Translations under genes and position numbers: made by a program
Notes under the pieces: model-generated
Seen by the model: the letters and a program-made list of their open reading frames with translations, nothing else
Database searches by the model: none
What the model was told of the DNA's origin: nothing
Source of the DNA: Angiostrongylus vasorum
Taxonomy: Eukaryota; Nematoda; Chromadorea; Rhabditida; Metastrongylidae
DNA: 64,000 nucleotides
Reading direction: 5' to 3'
NCBI GenBank assembly: GCA_018806985.1
Contig: JADANN010000364.1
Coordinates: 5,449,001 to 5,513,000, forward strand
Shown here: one piece after another, positions 62,961 to 64,000 of the stretch
Layout: each line of letters opens with the position of its first letter
How positions within the stretch are numbered: the stretch's first letter is position 1

Positions 62961-63184
62961 ATGTCCTAATCAGATGTACGTAAACAACAACGAAATGATA
63001 TGGGAATTTGTGGAATGCGTTGAGTATGCGACTATGTGAACTCAGATGAGAAGAGCGGGATTGTTCGCCTGACGGACCCTGAGAGCTTCCATTATTCTGT
63101 TCCTTTTTTAGATACTGAAGCTGCCTAGGTAGAGATGCTTTTTTACTGCTTTCTTTAGCGTCTCTTTGTTGCGGAGATTCCCTA
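62961..63184 (-). CDS. Candidate internal exon, Ser/Gln/Lys-rich
   Basis: Acceptor GTAATCAG and donor ACAT|GTAAGA enclose an open frame reading SRESPQQRDAKESSKKASL, QLQYLKKEQNNGSSQ and SSHLSSHSRILNAFHKF. It ends in phase 1, so it does not join the 61.3-kb exon directly. A low-complexity chance frame is possible. Confidence 0.25.
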
Positions 63185-63477
63185 CTGATTACATCCAAAT
63201 GGAGAGTCACATTATGTCTTGACTAATATAGCGTAAAGCCTGCAATGCCGCACCATGCAGTGGCCGTCAGCTTATTTCATCCTTATAATCATCAATTTTC
63301 TTCCTTTTCTGTGGCTTTGCCTTGCAGGAGACACATGTATCACTCTCGGATTCTTATTCCCTCCGTATTTTCCGCAGATCATTCACACGCTGTTGTTCAG
63401 GTCATACCATTTCGTAACTTTCCGTGTGCATAGATATGCTTCTTATTTCGATTTCATAAAGTAACCTCTCAAGCTAG

Positions 63478-63615
63478 GGGGTAAGTAGTGCAATGATTTA
63501 AGGTGCTTTTTTAATACACACGATCCTTGGTTCGATTGCGCGCCCAAGGCTCACCAAGCCCTCCATTTCTCAGCTATGGGGAAATTGATAGCAGGCTTGT
63601 CTGGGTAAATGGGAG
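63478..63615 (+). mobile_element. SINE family A copy, 3' truncated
   Basis: Perfect B box GGTTCGATTGC-like at 63522 and CTCACCAAGCCCTCCAT core. Lost after the core. Confidence 0.6.
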
Positions 63616-63980
63616 CAAATGACAAGTTTTTTGAAATCTCCTCAAGCTATAGTTATCCAAAGAGACAAAAAAATACCGTGTTTTCGACGTGACACCTCAG
63701 CATTGGGTCAATGGTGGATCCTCTCGTTGCACTTTAATCTGATTCGCAACAGCTCTATTACTAATACGGTGGTAACAAGAAAGCATAGTAAATCATGCAA
63801 TACCAATTTTCCCTTGTTTTTTCAACAACGCACTTGACACACCCACAACATCGTAGATTTTTCGAAAACTGCTATCGCTCGCTCGTGGAGCAGATTCACC
63901 TTGGAATCCTGAGATTACCATCCTAGGATGTTCATAGAGACACACATTGTCTTTAAATGTTCATTTATATCTTAATGTCA

Positions 63981-64000
63981 ATTTTTTATTTGCCGCCTGC
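63981..64000 (-). mobile_element. Possible SINE family C tail, cut by the window end
   Basis: TTTTTTATTTGCCGCCTGC resembles the tail complement of other copies. Too short to be sure. Confidence 0.25.

Overview
The window looks like nuclear DNA from a nematode, most likely a repeat-rich clade V (strongylid or hookworm-like) worm. The splice acceptors are short and T-rich, with no mammalian-style branch region. The 5' end of the one complete gene looks like a spliced-leader acceptor placed directly before the ATG. Introns range from about 50 bp to several kb and are packed with retroelements. The species is inference; the nematode assignment is fairly firm.

The one complete, confidently identified gene is a dishevelled (dsh) orthologue, the scaffold of Wnt signalling. 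It lies on the minus strand from about 31.31 kb to 14.69 kb. I could reconstruct 16 exons. Their phases agree throughout and they sum to 2151 nt (716 codons plus stop), covering DIX, basic/Ser-rich linker, PDZ, DEP and the conserved C-terminal tail. Its introns carry an antisense RTE-type LINE (18.7-21.9 kb), SINEs, a (GA)n tract and a 1.1-kb unidentified open frame (24.9-26.1 kb).

10.4-12.2 kb, plus strand: a small secreted, probably GPI-anchored, cysteine-rich protein of Ly6/uPAR type. A possible second small secreted protein lies at 0.8-1.1 kb, minus. Candidate exons of unrecognised genes lie at 14.1-14.6 kb (plus), and at 58.3-58.5, 61.1-61.3 and 63.0-63.2 kb (minus). The 58.3-kb exon carries an in-frame stop.

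32-64 kb is otherwise intergenic and dominated by mobile DNA. There are at least three tRNA-derived SINE families (A, B and C here), two of which share a central domain. There are RTE fragments of a second type, and a short element (D) that borrows the 3' end of the RTE. A degenerate Penelope-like element at 56.3-58.0 kb keeps a recognisable GIY-YIG endonuclease. Penelope-type flanking repeats carry hammerhead-like motifs; one of them contains a (TTG)n tract of about 3.5 kb (44.41-47.91 kb), the most striking single structure in the window. A 94-bp near-perfect palindrome (51.43-51.52 kb) is built from the end of SINE family C.

Family letters A-G are labels used only in this annotation. Repeat boundaries are by eye and should be read as plus or minus 10-20 bp. 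Splice junctions of dsh are given to the base.
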